64,000 nucleotides of DNA from Ligilactobacillus sp900765635. Lineage in GTDB: Bacteria > Bacillota > Bacilli > Lactobacillales > Lactobacillaceae. Made by a program: the position numbers and the translations under genes. A model generated the notes under the pieces. That model was not told where the DNA came from and did no database searches. It saw only the letters and a list, made by a program, of their open reading frames with translations. The stretch is from assembly GCF_949152225.1 (NCBI RefSeq), contig NZ_CASCJC010000001.1, forward strand, positions 1,488,001 to 1,552,000. Direction: 5' to 3'. This document shows positions 8,713-17,009 of this stretch, piece by piece. Numbering within the stretch: position 1 is the first letter of the stretch; every line of letters starts with the position of its first letter.

Positions 8713-8748
8713 AAACCCTCCTAGAAACTCTTTCTAAGAGAGCTTTTT
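8713..8748 (-). terminator. Terminator after the cytolysin pseudogene
   Basis: Hairpin with arms CTCTTAGAAA and TTTCTAGGAG on the minus strand, ending in GGGTTTTG, just past the pseudogene stop. Confidence 0.6.
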
Positions 8749-8749
8749 A

Positions 8750-9408
8750 TTAACTTAATGTTTCGGATACACGTGGATAAAGGGTTGTGCTCCAAATCTC
8801 AATTGTGCGATTTTCCGTTAGTGGAAGCTTTTGCTTGTTATAAATTGTCCGCCACCATTCCCATGCCAAGCCGGTCGCTTCTTGAGCAACTATACGTAAA
8901 TTACGTGCATTGCTTGGAAGTTGCAAGATTTCTTGCCAATGAGCAGTCAAGTTATACCCGTTTTTATCCCAAGTCTTATGAGTCGAGATTTCGTTACCCT
9001 TATCATCGTAGCTGACTTCATCTCAATCAATATAGAAACATGCTACGTAAGCACCTGAGTGATCAAGTGTTAAGCTAAAGCTAGGATAGTTGGTTGCTGT
9101 GATTTCAATATAATCAGAAGTACCATTAATATTTGAGCCAATCACTGATAAATCGGCAGTATTGTTGCTAAGGCTCTTTTTTCACGCTTAACGACTGTGA
9201 AAGTTCCATTATCTAGCTTGCTGCTAGTCGATACAATGATTAGTAAGTTTTCCCCATTTTGCGCAAGAAGTTGGTCAGCTTGATAATTAAGCCCATAAAT
9301 ATAATCGTTAACGTCTGTTGCACTAGCTGCTTTAACACTCCCCATACTTGGAGCAACAAGAGCACTTAACAATAAGGCACTGGCCAAAAAATATTTGAAC
9401 TTCTTCAT
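8750..9408 (-). pseudogene. Decayed cholesterol-dependent cytolysin (thiol-activated cytolysin)
   Basis: Minus-strand frames join into one protein. It opens with a signal peptide (MKKFKYFLASALLLSALVAP, cleavage near VKAAS), then the start of CDC domain 1 (LNYQADQLLAQNGENL, GTFTVVKREK). It continues into domain 4: LDHSGAYVACFYID, DEVSYDDKGNE, THKTWD, the undecapeptide EATGLAWEWWR (8849-8881) and the cholesterol-recognition pair in STTLYP. CDCs are about 470-530 residues; here about 220 codons remain, so most of domains 1-3, including the pore-forming helices, is deleted near 9117-9125. There are two more lesions: a one-base loss in an A-run (9177-9182) and TGA replacing a conserved Trp codon (9023-9025). 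It cannot make a pore. The Ala in place of the undecapeptide Cys is natural in some CDCs. Confidence 0.9.
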
Positions 9409-9610
9409 AATAAGCGCCCTCTTTCATCTATACCAATCTTGATAAAGTTATTTTTTTAACTCTAAAAATACTGTTTTACCAAGGGTTATAAACAACTTTT
9501 AAACAGATATCTTATCTGTATATTTACAATAACAAAGGGCTAAATTGCGCACAATATATTTAGCTAAAAAATTTCACTTTGCCTTGTCACTTTGAAATAA
9601 AAAAGATAGA

Positions 9611-9640
9611 AAAAATTCCCGTAACGCAATATTACGAGAA
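9611..9640 (-). terminator. Terminator of the GT4 gene
   Basis: Stem TTCTCGTAA/TTACGGGAA followed by T-tracts on the minus strand, just past the glycosyltransferase stop. Confidence 0.65.
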
Positions 9641-9645
9641 CTTAC

Positions 9646-10737
9646 TTATTTTTGATATTCTGCGATTAATTTATCTAAGACTCTTTGCACATCAAATTGC
9701 ATGATGTCTTGACTCTCAGGACGAACATCTGTGGCTAACAGCCGATCTGCCCAAGCACTTGCAGGTTCATTAAGTGCCATTCTAAAACAATTATTGTTAC
9801 AAATAACTTCTATTGGAACTGTATTCGAACAAACACAACGTAAGTTTTTAGCTTGATATTCAATCATTGTTAATGAAAAGCCTTCATGTAACGATGGTAA
9901 AATTCCTGCATCAAAAACACTCATTAAAGCTCCAATGTCAGAACGCAAACCTAAGAATAAGACATTATCAGCCACACCTAATTGCTTGGCGTAATCCTTG
10001 AGTTCGGTTAAATAGCTGTCTTTACCTGTTCCAACTACGACTAAATAAGAATGTGGGCGTTTTTGGCAGAGAGCTTGTAGGATCTCAAGGCTCTTTTTAT
10101 GATTTTTGACTTCATCCAGACGAGCAACATGTCCCACTAAAAAGGCATCGTCAGGCAGGTTATGTTCCTGTAAGAAAGTTGAGCGCGCCATTGTTTGTGC
10201 CCGAAAGGCGATGATGTCAATCGAGTTTGGTAGATACATGACGTTTTTAGGTGAAATCAAGCGCTCTGCATCTCGTTTCATCTCTTCGCTTAAAACAAAC
10301 GAGGTCAAGTTGTTGTTTTCGATGTGATAACGTAAACTATCAACCCAAACATTCCCAAAAACATCGATATAACTTGGGATATTAATGTGGTGCGTGTAAA
10401 AGAGCTTAGCCGCAAACTTCTGTCGTGGCAAGTAGTTGCTTGTTTGCATGTGCAGATGCAAGACATCATAATCTAATTGATTGAGCAACTGCTTGGTGCG
10501 CCACTTGACAAATAACTTGCGTTGCAGACGATGCCAAGGCTTATGGTCGTTATGTTTAAATAACGAAATCACTTCGATACCATTTTCTTCTAAGCGTCGT
10601 AAAAGATGATTGTCGTCTTTAAAATAGACAAGTAATTTGCCATCGATACCCCGTTTTTTCATCTGAATTAAGTATTCAACAAACATCGTCTCGGCCCCAC
10701 CAACGTTTAAGCTGTATAAATATTGTAAGACTTTCAC
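9646..10737 (-). CDS. Glycosyltransferase family 4
   Basis: A 363-residue GT-B fold enzyme. The N-terminus has the typical GGAETMFVEYLI loop, and the donor half has GHVARLDEVKNHKKSLEIL, VVVGTGKDS and the E-x7-E signature in LHEGFSLTMIEYQ. Such enzymes move a sugar from a nucleotide donor to a lipid-linked or polymer acceptor on the cytoplasmic face. It stands alone with its own terminator, 3 kb from the exopolysaccharide operon, so its product may be a separate glycan or glycolipid. Donor and acceptor unknown. Confidence 0.88.
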   Translation of the reverse strand: MKVLQYLYSLNVGGAETMFVEYLIQMKKRGIDGKLLVYFKDDNHLLRRLEENGIEVISLFKHNDHKPWHRLQRKLFVKWRTKQLLNQLDYDVLHLHMQTSNYLPRQKFAAKLFYTHHINIPSYIDVFGNVWVDSLRYHIENNNLTSFVLSEEMKRDAERLISPKNVMYLPNSIDIIAFRAQTMARSTFLQEHNLPDDAFLVGHVARLDEVKNHKKSLEILQALCQKRPHSYLVVVGTGKDSYLTELKDYAKQLGVADNVLFLGLRSDIGALMSVFDAGILPSLHEGFSLTMIEYQAKNLRCVCSNTVPIEVICNNNCFRMALNEPASAWADRLLATDVRPESQDIMQFDVQRVLDKLIAEYQK

Positions 10738-10830
10738 TGTTTTTCCTCACTTCACGCACTAAATTCTTTTTTAACTATACTCAAAAATGCCAAAAGATTC
10801 AAGCAATCTCAAAATACCTTTATGATAAGC

Positions 10831-10859
10831 TTGCACAAGCCACTTTAGGGTGCTAGAAT
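10831..10859 (+). promoter_or_regulatory. Promoter of the immunity-like gene
   Basis: TTGCAC, 17 bases, TAGAAT, ending 40 bases before the ATG at 10899. Confidence 0.65.
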
Positions 10860-10898
10860 GAGGCCAACAAAGTAACTAATTTTAGGGGGAGTGCTTTG

Positions 10899-11225
10899 AT
10901 GGAAAAAGAACTAAGAAAACAAGCTTATGAACTAATCAGCCAATTTCAAACTAGCTTCAATGAAATGCCACGACTAGCTGGCTATGACGCAGAGGTTAAA
11001 GAGCTAATCGTAGACACTTTAAAAACCTTAGAAAATCCTAAGGTTAGCTACAAGGATTCCGATTATGCAATAGCTCGCTTTTATGCCAGAATCAGCAAGC
11101 TCATTGGCTTTGGCAGCATCGAAATTTCTGAGCAAACCAAGCAAGATTGGCGCGCTTTTAACCACTTCTTTTACTCGGATGCGTTAAACGATGTGCGTGC
11201 GGTCGGTGGACCATTGCTTAGCTAA
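10899..11225 (+). CDS. Small helical protein, possible bacteriocin immunity protein
   Basis: A 108-residue cytoplasmic protein predicted to be almost entirely helical, with no membrane segment or cysteine. Size and pattern (amphipathic helices, a short loop LENPKVSYKDSDYAIARFYARIS) resemble the four-helix EntA-type immunity proteins that protect lactic acid bacteria from pediocin-like bacteriocins. No bacteriocin precursor with a GG leader is visible nearby, so it would be an orphan immunity gene. A strong GGGGGAG ribosome site favours the ATG at 10899. The assignment rests on general resemblance only. Confidence 0.4.
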   Translation: MEKELRKQAYELISQFQTSFNEMPRLAGYDAEVKELIVDTLKTLENPKVSYKDSDYAIARFYARISKLIGFGSIEISEQTKQDWRAFNHFFYSDALNDVRAVGGPLLS

Positions 11226-11232
11226 AAGACAC

Positions 11233-11273
11233 AAAAGGCGACTATAACCAAAAGCGGTTTATAGTCGCCTTTT
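11233..11273 (+). terminator. Terminator of the immunity-like gene
   Basis: Perfect 14-base arms AAAAGGCGACTATA/TATAGTCGCCTTTT right after the stop. Confidence 0.85.
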
Positions 11274-11371
11274 CAATTATCTTTATGAAAGCAGCGTTAC
11301 AATTCAAGTTGCCAAAAGTAATTTATTTAGTATACCAGCGCAATTTTTCGTCAGCTAATCACCTTATTTTG

Positions 11372-11413
11372 CAACAAAAAATCCCGCGCCTAACTGAACA
11401 AGTTAAGCGCAGG
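11372..11413 (-). terminator. Terminator of the protease operon
   Basis: On the minus strand GCGCTTAACT pairs with AGTTAGGCGC (one G-U) and is followed by GGGATTTTTTG. It lies 70 bases beyond the last gene of the protease pair. Confidence 0.75.
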
Positions 11414-11487
11414 ATAACTAAAGCATGGAATACTATTATGACAGGTATTATTTTTTCCAAACTTCCATAGTTAAAATTTCTCTGAAA

Positions 11488-11856
11488 CTATTCGTTATTT
11501 CCAATCTTTTCAAGAGAATTAATTAATGTAGTTCCTTTTATTTTAAAGGATTGCATTGCTTCACTCTTGGAAGAATATACATATTCTTCGGAAGTTTTAT
11601 CTTTTCCAGCTACCACTACTACTTTCAATTGAACAATTGAACCTTCTGGTATAGGTTGCTTATTCCCATTACTATCTGTATATCTAAGTTCTGAAATATC
11701 AATTGAGCGTTCTCCTGCCGCACATATATCTCTATATCCGTCTTGATGGCAAACTATTTTAGCACTATTTTCTCCACTTTCAATAGAGCAGATAACATCC
11801 ATCTTTGCTACAAATGCACCTTTATTTTTTAGTCTGAAATATCTAATTATATCCAT
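11488..11856 (-). CDS. Small beta-rich protein of unknown function, paired with a protease
   Basis: A 122-residue protein with no signal peptide or membrane span. Its pattern suggests alternating short strands: IRYFRLKNKGAFVAKMDV, then a central IPEGSIVQLKVVVVAGKD and a C-terminal SFKIKGTTLINSLEKI. This looks like a compact beta-sandwich. I do not recognise the family with confidence. It begins 13 bases after the trypsin-like protease gene, behind its own GGAGG site, and shares a terminator, so the two are surely one operon. Possible roles are an inhibitor or chaperone of the protease, or a co-delivered binding protein; none is shown by the sequence. Confidence 0.7.
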   Translation of the reverse strand: MDIIRYFRLKNKGAFVAKMDVICSIESGENSAKIVCHQDGYRDICAAGERSIDISELRYTDSNGNKQPIPEGSIVQLKVVVVAGKDKTSEEYVYSSKSEAMQSFKIKGTTLINSLEKIGNNE

Positions 11857-11869
11857 GTATATATCCTCC

Positions 11870-12676
11870 TTATAATGTTTTTACATATTGAACTAAATTT
11901 TCAAATTTTTCATCAAATTTTGGACCATACTCTACGTCGTCTATTCCTACGTAAGAAAAAGAATTTAAACTAATTACTGTATTAGTTCCTTTTTTTACCC
12001 AAGCACCGCCGGAGCAACCGCCCCCCATATTATTTCCTGCCATTTTTAAAATACCATTTGAATATAAATCCTCGACCTTATCTGTGACTGATACCATTCT
12101 ATGGCCTTCATAATAATTGCTAGGATAACCAAATGCAGTTGTCTCTCCTGTACTTACATTAAGATCATAGTCAAGACAAAAATCACCTTGATTCTTCTTA
12201 GAAATCACACCAAACCCATAATCCCAACGATAGTTTTTTTCTTTATACCACATTGTTTTAAGAGCCAATGTACTAATCGGATAAATTTTAGCAGACCAAC
12301 CGGAATCATATTCCAACTGAAATAATACATTATCTGACCATTCGCCCGTTTCTTTGTTTCTTAAACAATGAGCTGCAGTTAATATTAAATTTTTTTCTCC
12401 GCAAAATTCTGCCGTTGCCACATAATCGTTACCTTCACGAGTAAAGAATAGTTTACCTCCAGCTTTATATGGCTCAGTTCTAACCTCTACGGGAATAACT
12501 TTTCCACCAAGATTATTGTTGTTTTTTTCTATTGGATGCTCTGGTTTTAATTCTATAACCATAGGGAGCGCATTTTTCATACGTTCTTTTGTCCAATAAT
12601 TTTTGACTTGTAAAATATTTTTTTCCTCAAAAAAAATTGCTTCATTTTCACCACTAGATAAATGTCTAAATCCCAT
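11870..12676 (-). CDS. Trypsin-like serine protease
   Basis: A 268-residue chymotrypsin-fold protease. The triad is visible: His in ILTAAHCL (about residue 107), Asp in RWDYGFGVI (about 153) and Ser in GGGCSGGAW (about 225). The N-terminal 65 residues (including NYWTKERMKNALP) resemble a propeptide or docking segment. There is no signal peptide or anchor, which is odd for this normally secreted class; it may be cytoplasmic, released by lysis, or exported by another route. AAGGAGG precedes the ATG. The gene sits in an AT-rich accessory patch between long non-coding DNA and a strong terminator. Confidence 0.85.
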   Translation of the reverse strand: MGFRHLSSGENEAIFFEEKNILQVKNYWTKERMKNALPMVIELKPEHPIEKNNNNLGGKVIPVEVRTEPYKAGGKLFFTREGNDYVATAEFCGEKNLILTAAHCLRNKETGEWSDNVLFQLEYDSGWSAKIYPISTLALKTMWYKEKNYRWDYGFGVISKKNQGDFCLDYDLNVSTGETTAFGYPSNYYEGHRMVSVTDKVEDLYSNGILKMAGNNMGGGCSGGAWVKKGTNTVISLNSFSYVGIDDVEYGPKFDEKFENLVQYVKTL

Positions 12677-13161
12677 ACATTTTCCTCCTTGGTTACGTCC
12701 TATTTTCTCAAAATTCTCCCTTATTTTATAAGAATTTTAGCATCTATACTTTAAAAGTCACCTACTTTCCTGGCAAGTTTCATATATTTTTGAAAACTCC
12801 CTTTTATGTATAAGTTTTCTTTTTTTGACTATCTTAAGGTTGAAAATTTTTATTGCCCCTTATCCTAGAAAGCCAGATTTAAAATAAAATCTCCAAAGTT
12901 CAAAAAGAAATAAAAAAATACTTCAATTTTAAAAAAATGAATACTGTGAATATATTTTAAAAAATATCATTAATCACTGATTATCTTACAATAATATTTT
13001 AAGAAGATTAATAAGGTTTTTCAAGTGTTATACTTCGATTTTTTTCGATAAATATATCTATTTATTGAGAAATTTTTTCCTATATGATTTTTCAGCAAAA
13101 CCTCCTTCATCGAGATTTCGGGAAAATATTAAAATGCTCTCTATATTACTATATTCAAAAG

Positions 13162-13287
13162 CTAAAAAAGGCTTAATTCAACATTTCCTACTTTACAACG
13201 AAGCAAAACCTCGTTTTTATTTCTTTGTTTAAACTTTTGTGGGACAGCTTCAGACATCTCAAGTGGAACAATTGGTTGTTGCATCAT
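13162..13287 (-). CDS. Short reading frame, 41 residues, function unknown
   Basis: ATG at 13287 follows CTGGAGG at ideal spacing, and the frame MMQQPIVPLEMSEAVPQKFK continues to NVELSLF and a TAG. It is basic and soluble. It may be a small peptide gene or the first codons of a decayed gene such as an IS accessory frame; I cannot tell. The ribosome site is folded into the hairpin listed next. Confidence 0.35.
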   Translation of the reverse strand: MMQQPIVPLEMSEAVPQKFKQRNKNEVLLRCKVGNVELSLF

Positions 13288-13292
13288 AAAAA

Positions 13293-13330
13293 CCTCCAGT
13301 TTTACTATTTGAATTTAGTATAGCTGGAGG
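13293..13330 (-). promoter_or_regulatory. Hairpin that would hide the ribosome site of the short frame
   Basis: On the minus strand CCTCCAGCTATACT pairs with AGTAAAACTGGAGG at 12 of 14 positions; the last seven bases are the ribosome site itself. Such a structure would block initiation until opened. Confidence 0.5.
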
Positions 13331-13390
13331 GAATAAGATATTCTATATACCTTGTTATTGGGCGCTTACACTATACTATTGGGGAATTAC

Positions 13391-13436
13391 AAACAAAAAA
13401 GCTCTCCTCACCGGAAAACTCCAGTAAAGAGAGCTC
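13391..13436 (-). terminator. Terminator of the exopolysaccharide operon
   Basis: Arms AGCTCTC...CTGG and CCGG...GAGAGCT with a T-run on the minus strand, 97 bases after the wze stop, the last gene of the cluster. Confidence 0.75.
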
Positions 13437-13532
13437 AAATATCAAAATTAATAAATTTTAACCTTTGGTGATTACTTTATCAGTCCGACTTAACAAAGAG
13501 CAAAAAAGTAACTTTAGTTTTATAGGTTAAAA

Positions 13533-14255
13533 TTATTTACCATAATAACCATAGTAGCCATAATAGCCCTGATTTTCTTCAGGAACATCATTTAAGATAA
13601 AGCCTAAAATCGGTGCATGCACATGATCTAATAAAGCTTTAGCTTGTTTAACCGCATCTTTTTCAGTCTTACCTTGACGAACGACTAAAACGGTCCCATC
13701 AACTTTAGTTGCGATTAATTGGGCATCTGTGGCAGAAAGCAATGGTGGTGCATCATAGATCACTAAATCAAGTTGTGATCCTAAGGCTTCAATCAAATTC
13801 TCCATTCGCTTAGAACCAATTAATTCTGAGGGATTAGGTGGCACAGGACCACTTGGCATTACAAAAAGATTCTTAACGCTAGTTTCATAAATGATACTAT
13901 TTACGTTTAAACCGCGATCAGTTAAAAAATTCGTTAATCCCTTTGTATTACCAATGTCAAAAGTTGCTCCCACAGTTGGACGCCGTAAATCAGCGTCCAC
14001 TAATAGAGTCTTTAAACCTTGTTTTGCAAAACTTGCAGCTAAATTCCCAGAAACAGTAGACTTTCCTTCTGAAGCAGTTGATGAAGTCAAAACAAGACTC
14101 TTATATTCCTTATCAACGTTGGAAAATTGGATATTCGTACGAATTGTATTAAATTGTTCAGTATTAGACGATTTTGGAGAAGAAACGGTAATCATGCGAA
14201 CACCATTTTCCATACTTGAGCGATCAAGTTGTTTCTTTTTCTTAAATAAGTTCAT
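13533..14255 (-). CDS. wze: Tyrosine-protein kinase (BY-kinase) of the EPS cluster
   Basis: A 240-residue cytoplasmic BY-kinase. Walker A is SEGKSTVSGNLA, Walker A' is LLVDADLRRPT and Walker B is VIYDAPPLL. The C-terminus is the tyrosine cluster YYGYYGYYGK, which autophosphorylates. With the membrane adaptor Wzd it controls chain length and export. It is the last gene of the operon; in many lactobacilli wzd-wze come first. The dedicated PHP phosphatase is not beside it but lies at 47961-48737. Confidence 0.95.
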   Translation of the reverse strand: MNLFKKKKQLDRSSMENGVRMITVSSPKSSNTEQFNTIRTNIQFSNVDKEYKSLVLTSSTASEGKSTVSGNLAASFAKQGLKTLLVDADLRRPTVGATFDIGNTKGLTNFLTDRGLNVNSIIYETSVKNLFVMPSGPVPPNPSELIGSKRMENLIEALGSQLDLVIYDAPPLLSATDAQLIATKVDGTVLVVRQGKTEKDAVKQAKALLDHVHAPILGFILNDVPEENQGYYGYYGYYGK

Positions 14256-14267
14256 CCTTTAATCCTC

Positions 14268-15041
14268 CTAGACCCGACGCCGACGCTGTTGTTCTGGTTT
14301 TGCTTGCTTTGAATTGCCACTAAGAACTTGCACAGCATGTAGCCCTTCTTCTTGTTCCTTGATATGATAAACAAATCCTAGATAAGCCAACCCTAGTTCT
14401 TCTGTTAAAAAGCTAGATTCCTTAACTGTTGTATCACGTAGATACTTGATAACAACAATTCCTACACCAATTAATGCTCCAACTAACAAACCAATTAAAG
14501 CATTCATCTTTTTGTTAGGAGAAACTGGTGTTAAATTAGGTGTAGCTTTAGTAACAATTGTGACGTTATCAATCTTCATCATTTGTTTAATCTTCTTAGA
14601 AAAGATATTCCCAATCGTATTAGCAATATCAGCTGCCATATAGGCATTCGTATCTGATACAGTTACACTAAAAACTTGTGAATCAGTTTGATTATCAACC
14701 TTAATTGCACCTTGAAGTGAAGCTACAGAGCCTTGAAAATTATTCTTTTGTTTTAATTCTTTAACGACTGGTTCTAAGATAACAGCCTTTTGAATCACAT
14801 CTTTATAGGTATTAATTGCCTGTAAGTCAGCTTGTTGCGTTGTATACTGCGCTTGTGCTGAATCAGACTTTTGATTAACTAAAATATCAATAGTTGCACT
14901 ATACTTAGGTGTAATAAAGAAAAAAGATACTACTAACGATACTACCAATCCTAAAATAGCCCAAATTGAAATTAACTTAATATGTTTTTTAAATTCATTA
15001 AAAAGTTGAAATAGATCAATTACTTCTTCTTGTTGTTGCAT
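14268..15041 (-). CDS. wzd: Polysaccharide co-polymerase / BY-kinase activator
   Basis: A 257-residue Wzz-domain protein. A membrane helix near residues 22-42 (IWAILGLVVSLVVSFFF) is followed by an extracellular helical part and a second helix near 180-200 with the proline-rich lead-in PNLTPVSPNKK. The cytoplasmic tail activates Wze. I chose the ATG at 15041 after AGTGGAGG; the longer frame overlaps the acyltransferase remnant. Base composition returns to normal here after the AT-rich block upstream. Confidence 0.92.
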   Translation of the reverse strand: MQQQEEVIDLFQLFNEFKKHIKLISIWAILGLVVSLVVSFFFITPKYSATIDILVNQKSDSAQAQYTTQQADLQAINTYKDVIQKAVILEPVVKELKQKNNFQGSVASLQGAIKVDNQTDSQVFSVTVSDTNAYMAADIANTIGNIFSKKIKQMMKIDNVTIVTKATPNLTPVSPNKKMNALIGLLVGALIGVGIVVIKYLRDTTVKESSFLTEELGLAYLGFVYHIKEQEEGLHAVQVLSGNSKQAKPEQQRRRRV

Positions 15042-15054
15042 GAAAAATCCTCCA

Positions 15055-16043
15055 CTAACTCTTATATTTAACACCAAATATCCATGAAATTTTAAATTTA
15101 GCTATTATTTTTGTCAACAAGGTTAGTACAACCAAACTTACAATAATTTGTAACATTCCTATTGTATATCCTCTTTGAAAAATAGAATAATTTGAAAATA
15201 TTTTTAAAACTATATAAAAAACTATCCATTGATGCAAAGAATAATATAACATACTATTTCTTCCAATATATTCTAATAACTTACTTTTAACATGCATGCT
15301 TAAACTAATTATTATAAATATGAAAATTAATGCTGTTGTATAAAATAATACATAGTTTCCATATTTTCCCGCATCAATATCTACTCTTTGATTACTTAAT
15401 TTAACATTAACAGCTGCTAAAAAAATAGCACTTACAGTTAATAAAAAATAAGCAATAATATTAATATTATTAATTTTTTTAAATAAATTATGTTTTTTAG
15501 TTAAATATCCTATACTAAAAAAAGGAAATGCCATTGGAACTATATCTAAACAAAAATATAAATGAATATTGACAAAATAATTATATATACTCCCAACTAA
15601 TGCTATAAATATAGTGCATATAATTAGATACTTATCATCTTCATTAATCCACAACAACATATATAACAATATATTTAATATGAACAAAACTGTTATATAC
15701 CACAACGTTCCAAAACGAAATTGAAATACATATTGCCAAAAAACATTCATTTTTCCCACATCTTGAGGATATAAGGTAATTTGATGCGTTAATTGTATTG
15801 TTACAAATAAAATTCCTCCTAATACATAGTATGGAATCATAATTCCCTTAAGCTTCTTCATTAAAAAATTCTTTACCCTATCTTTATTTGAAAAAACATA
15901 TCCTGATAAGAAAAAAATAATGGAATATGAAATGAATATATTATGAGCTGAATTCTTGGCTCAAAGCGAATATGACCAAAGAAAACAAATATTATTCCCA
16001 TTCCTTTAGCTATATCAATCCACTGTAATCTTCTAGACATCAT
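15055..16043 (-). pseudogene. Acyltransferase family 3, frameshifted in a T-run
   Basis: The N-terminal part starts at 16043 (MMSRRLQWIDIAKGMGIIFV, behind GGAGATAAT) and shows the catalytic-type FFGHIRF and SFHIPLFF. A run of seven T (minus strand, 15911-15917) then shifts the frame, and translation stops within 15 codons. The rest, beginning again near MKKLKGIMIPYYVL, encodes the remaining eight or so membrane helices to 15055. With one more T the protein would have about 329 residues, normal for membrane O-acetyltransferases of this family, which decorate exported polysaccharides. The homopolymer makes phase variation, or a sequencing slip, possible. Confidence 0.85.
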
Positions 16044-16046
16044 CTA

Positions 16047-17009
16047 TTATCTCCTTACTAATAAACGATTTATACATTTTTTTATTTTATATGGAATATA
16101 TAATGTATATATTGATGATAGATATTGTCTAATTGTTTTATTATTTCTTACAAGTTTAATTTTTTTTCCATATAATTCTTCATAATATTTTCTATATATA
16201 TTTCGTTTAGGATGAAAACAATATTTTTCCCACGGACGATTTACTAAATTATTAAATTTTAAATAATGAATTATTATTGGGTTCTTTCTAGCTTTTAATA
16301 GTTCTTTATCAGAATAAAAGTTTTTAATATTAAATCTCTCAGTAAGATATTTTGAACTTACAAAAAAGAATGGAGTTAACATATTATACTCTGGAGATAA
16401 AATTTTTATTCTTCCTTTAAGAATGGCATTAATAGCTCCTTGATCCTCTTGGACTACATTTCCACTCTTTTTTAAAATATATTCGTGAATTTTGGAAGTT
16501 ATATTTTCTTCTTTCCACAATTTCACATTAAATAAAATCATCCCCGAATTTATATACCTAGTCTTTTCATTTAATCCATTAGATAGTCTAGCTTTAGAAT
16601 CCGCAAAATCTTGTACACCAGCAATTATATCATCTTTCATATCTATATAATATAGCTTAGATAATTTTTCAACATTAACACAATCAGAGTCTATATATAA
16701 GATCCTATCTATATCATCTTCTAGCATGTTAGGTAAAAAAATTCTTGCATATGCACCAATAGGTAATACGTCTGATTTAGATTTAAACCCATAATTATTT
16801 TCCATGTCAGATAAATCATATATAGTATAATTTTTATTATTGTCTTCCATCATTCTTACTATAAATTCTTTACTTTTGTAATTCATGCCAGTATCTAAAA
16901 TATGAAACGTTATATCTTCCTGACTATTAGATTGTATTATCGAATATATTGCGATTGTCATTTGTTGAGCATAATTATCATCACTTGCTAATGCTATATT
17001 TAACATCAT
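16047..17009 (-). CDS. Glycosyltransferase family 8
   Basis: A 320-residue GT-A enzyme of the GT8 (galactosyl/glucosyl) family. Markers are IALASDDNYAQQ at the N-terminus, YARIFLPNML, the metal-binding DSD in ILYIDSDCVN, and YINSGMILFNVKLW, with HYLKFNN near the C-terminus. It should add one sugar of the repeat unit on the cytoplasmic face. Its start overlaps the wzx stop by four bases. A second GT8 lies at 19604-20611. Donor sugar unknown. Confidence 0.88.
   Translation of the reverse strand: MMLNIALASDDNYAQQMTIAIYSIIQSNSQEDITFHILDTGMNYKSKEFIVRMMEDNNKNYTIYDLSDMENNYGFKSKSDVLPIGAYARIFLPNMLEDDIDRILYIDSDCVNVEKLSKLYYIDMKDDIIAGVQDFADSKARLSNGLNEKTRYINSGMILFNVKLWKEENITSKIHEYILKKSGNVVQEDQGAINAILKGRIKILSPEYNMLTPFFFVSSKYLTERFNIKNFYSDKELLKARKNPIIIHYLKFNNLVNRPWEKYCFHPKRNIYRKYYEELYGKKIKLVRNNKTIRQYLSSIYTLYIPYKIKKCINRLLVRR

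Larger units (their letters stand above)
12677..13532. other. AT-rich intergenic stretch
   Basis: About 850 bases with no long reading frame. 12690-13140 is very AT-rich and I see nothing reliable in it. The right part holds a 41-codon frame with a good ribosome site inside a hairpin (13162-13330) and the terminator of the exopolysaccharide operon. Confidence 0.6.

Noticed and set aside
8758..9015. 85-codon plus-strand frame over the cytolysin pseudogene
   Set aside because: It is the complement of conserved cytolysin codons on the other strand, with no ribosome site.
11285..11470. 61-codon plus-strand frame after the immunity-like gene
   Set aside because: It has no ribosome site and runs across the terminator of the protease operon; its sequence resembles no protein I know.
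12690..13140. Search for a hidden gene or repeat in the AT-rich gap
   Set aside because: All frames are short, with no ribosome sites and no tandem pattern.
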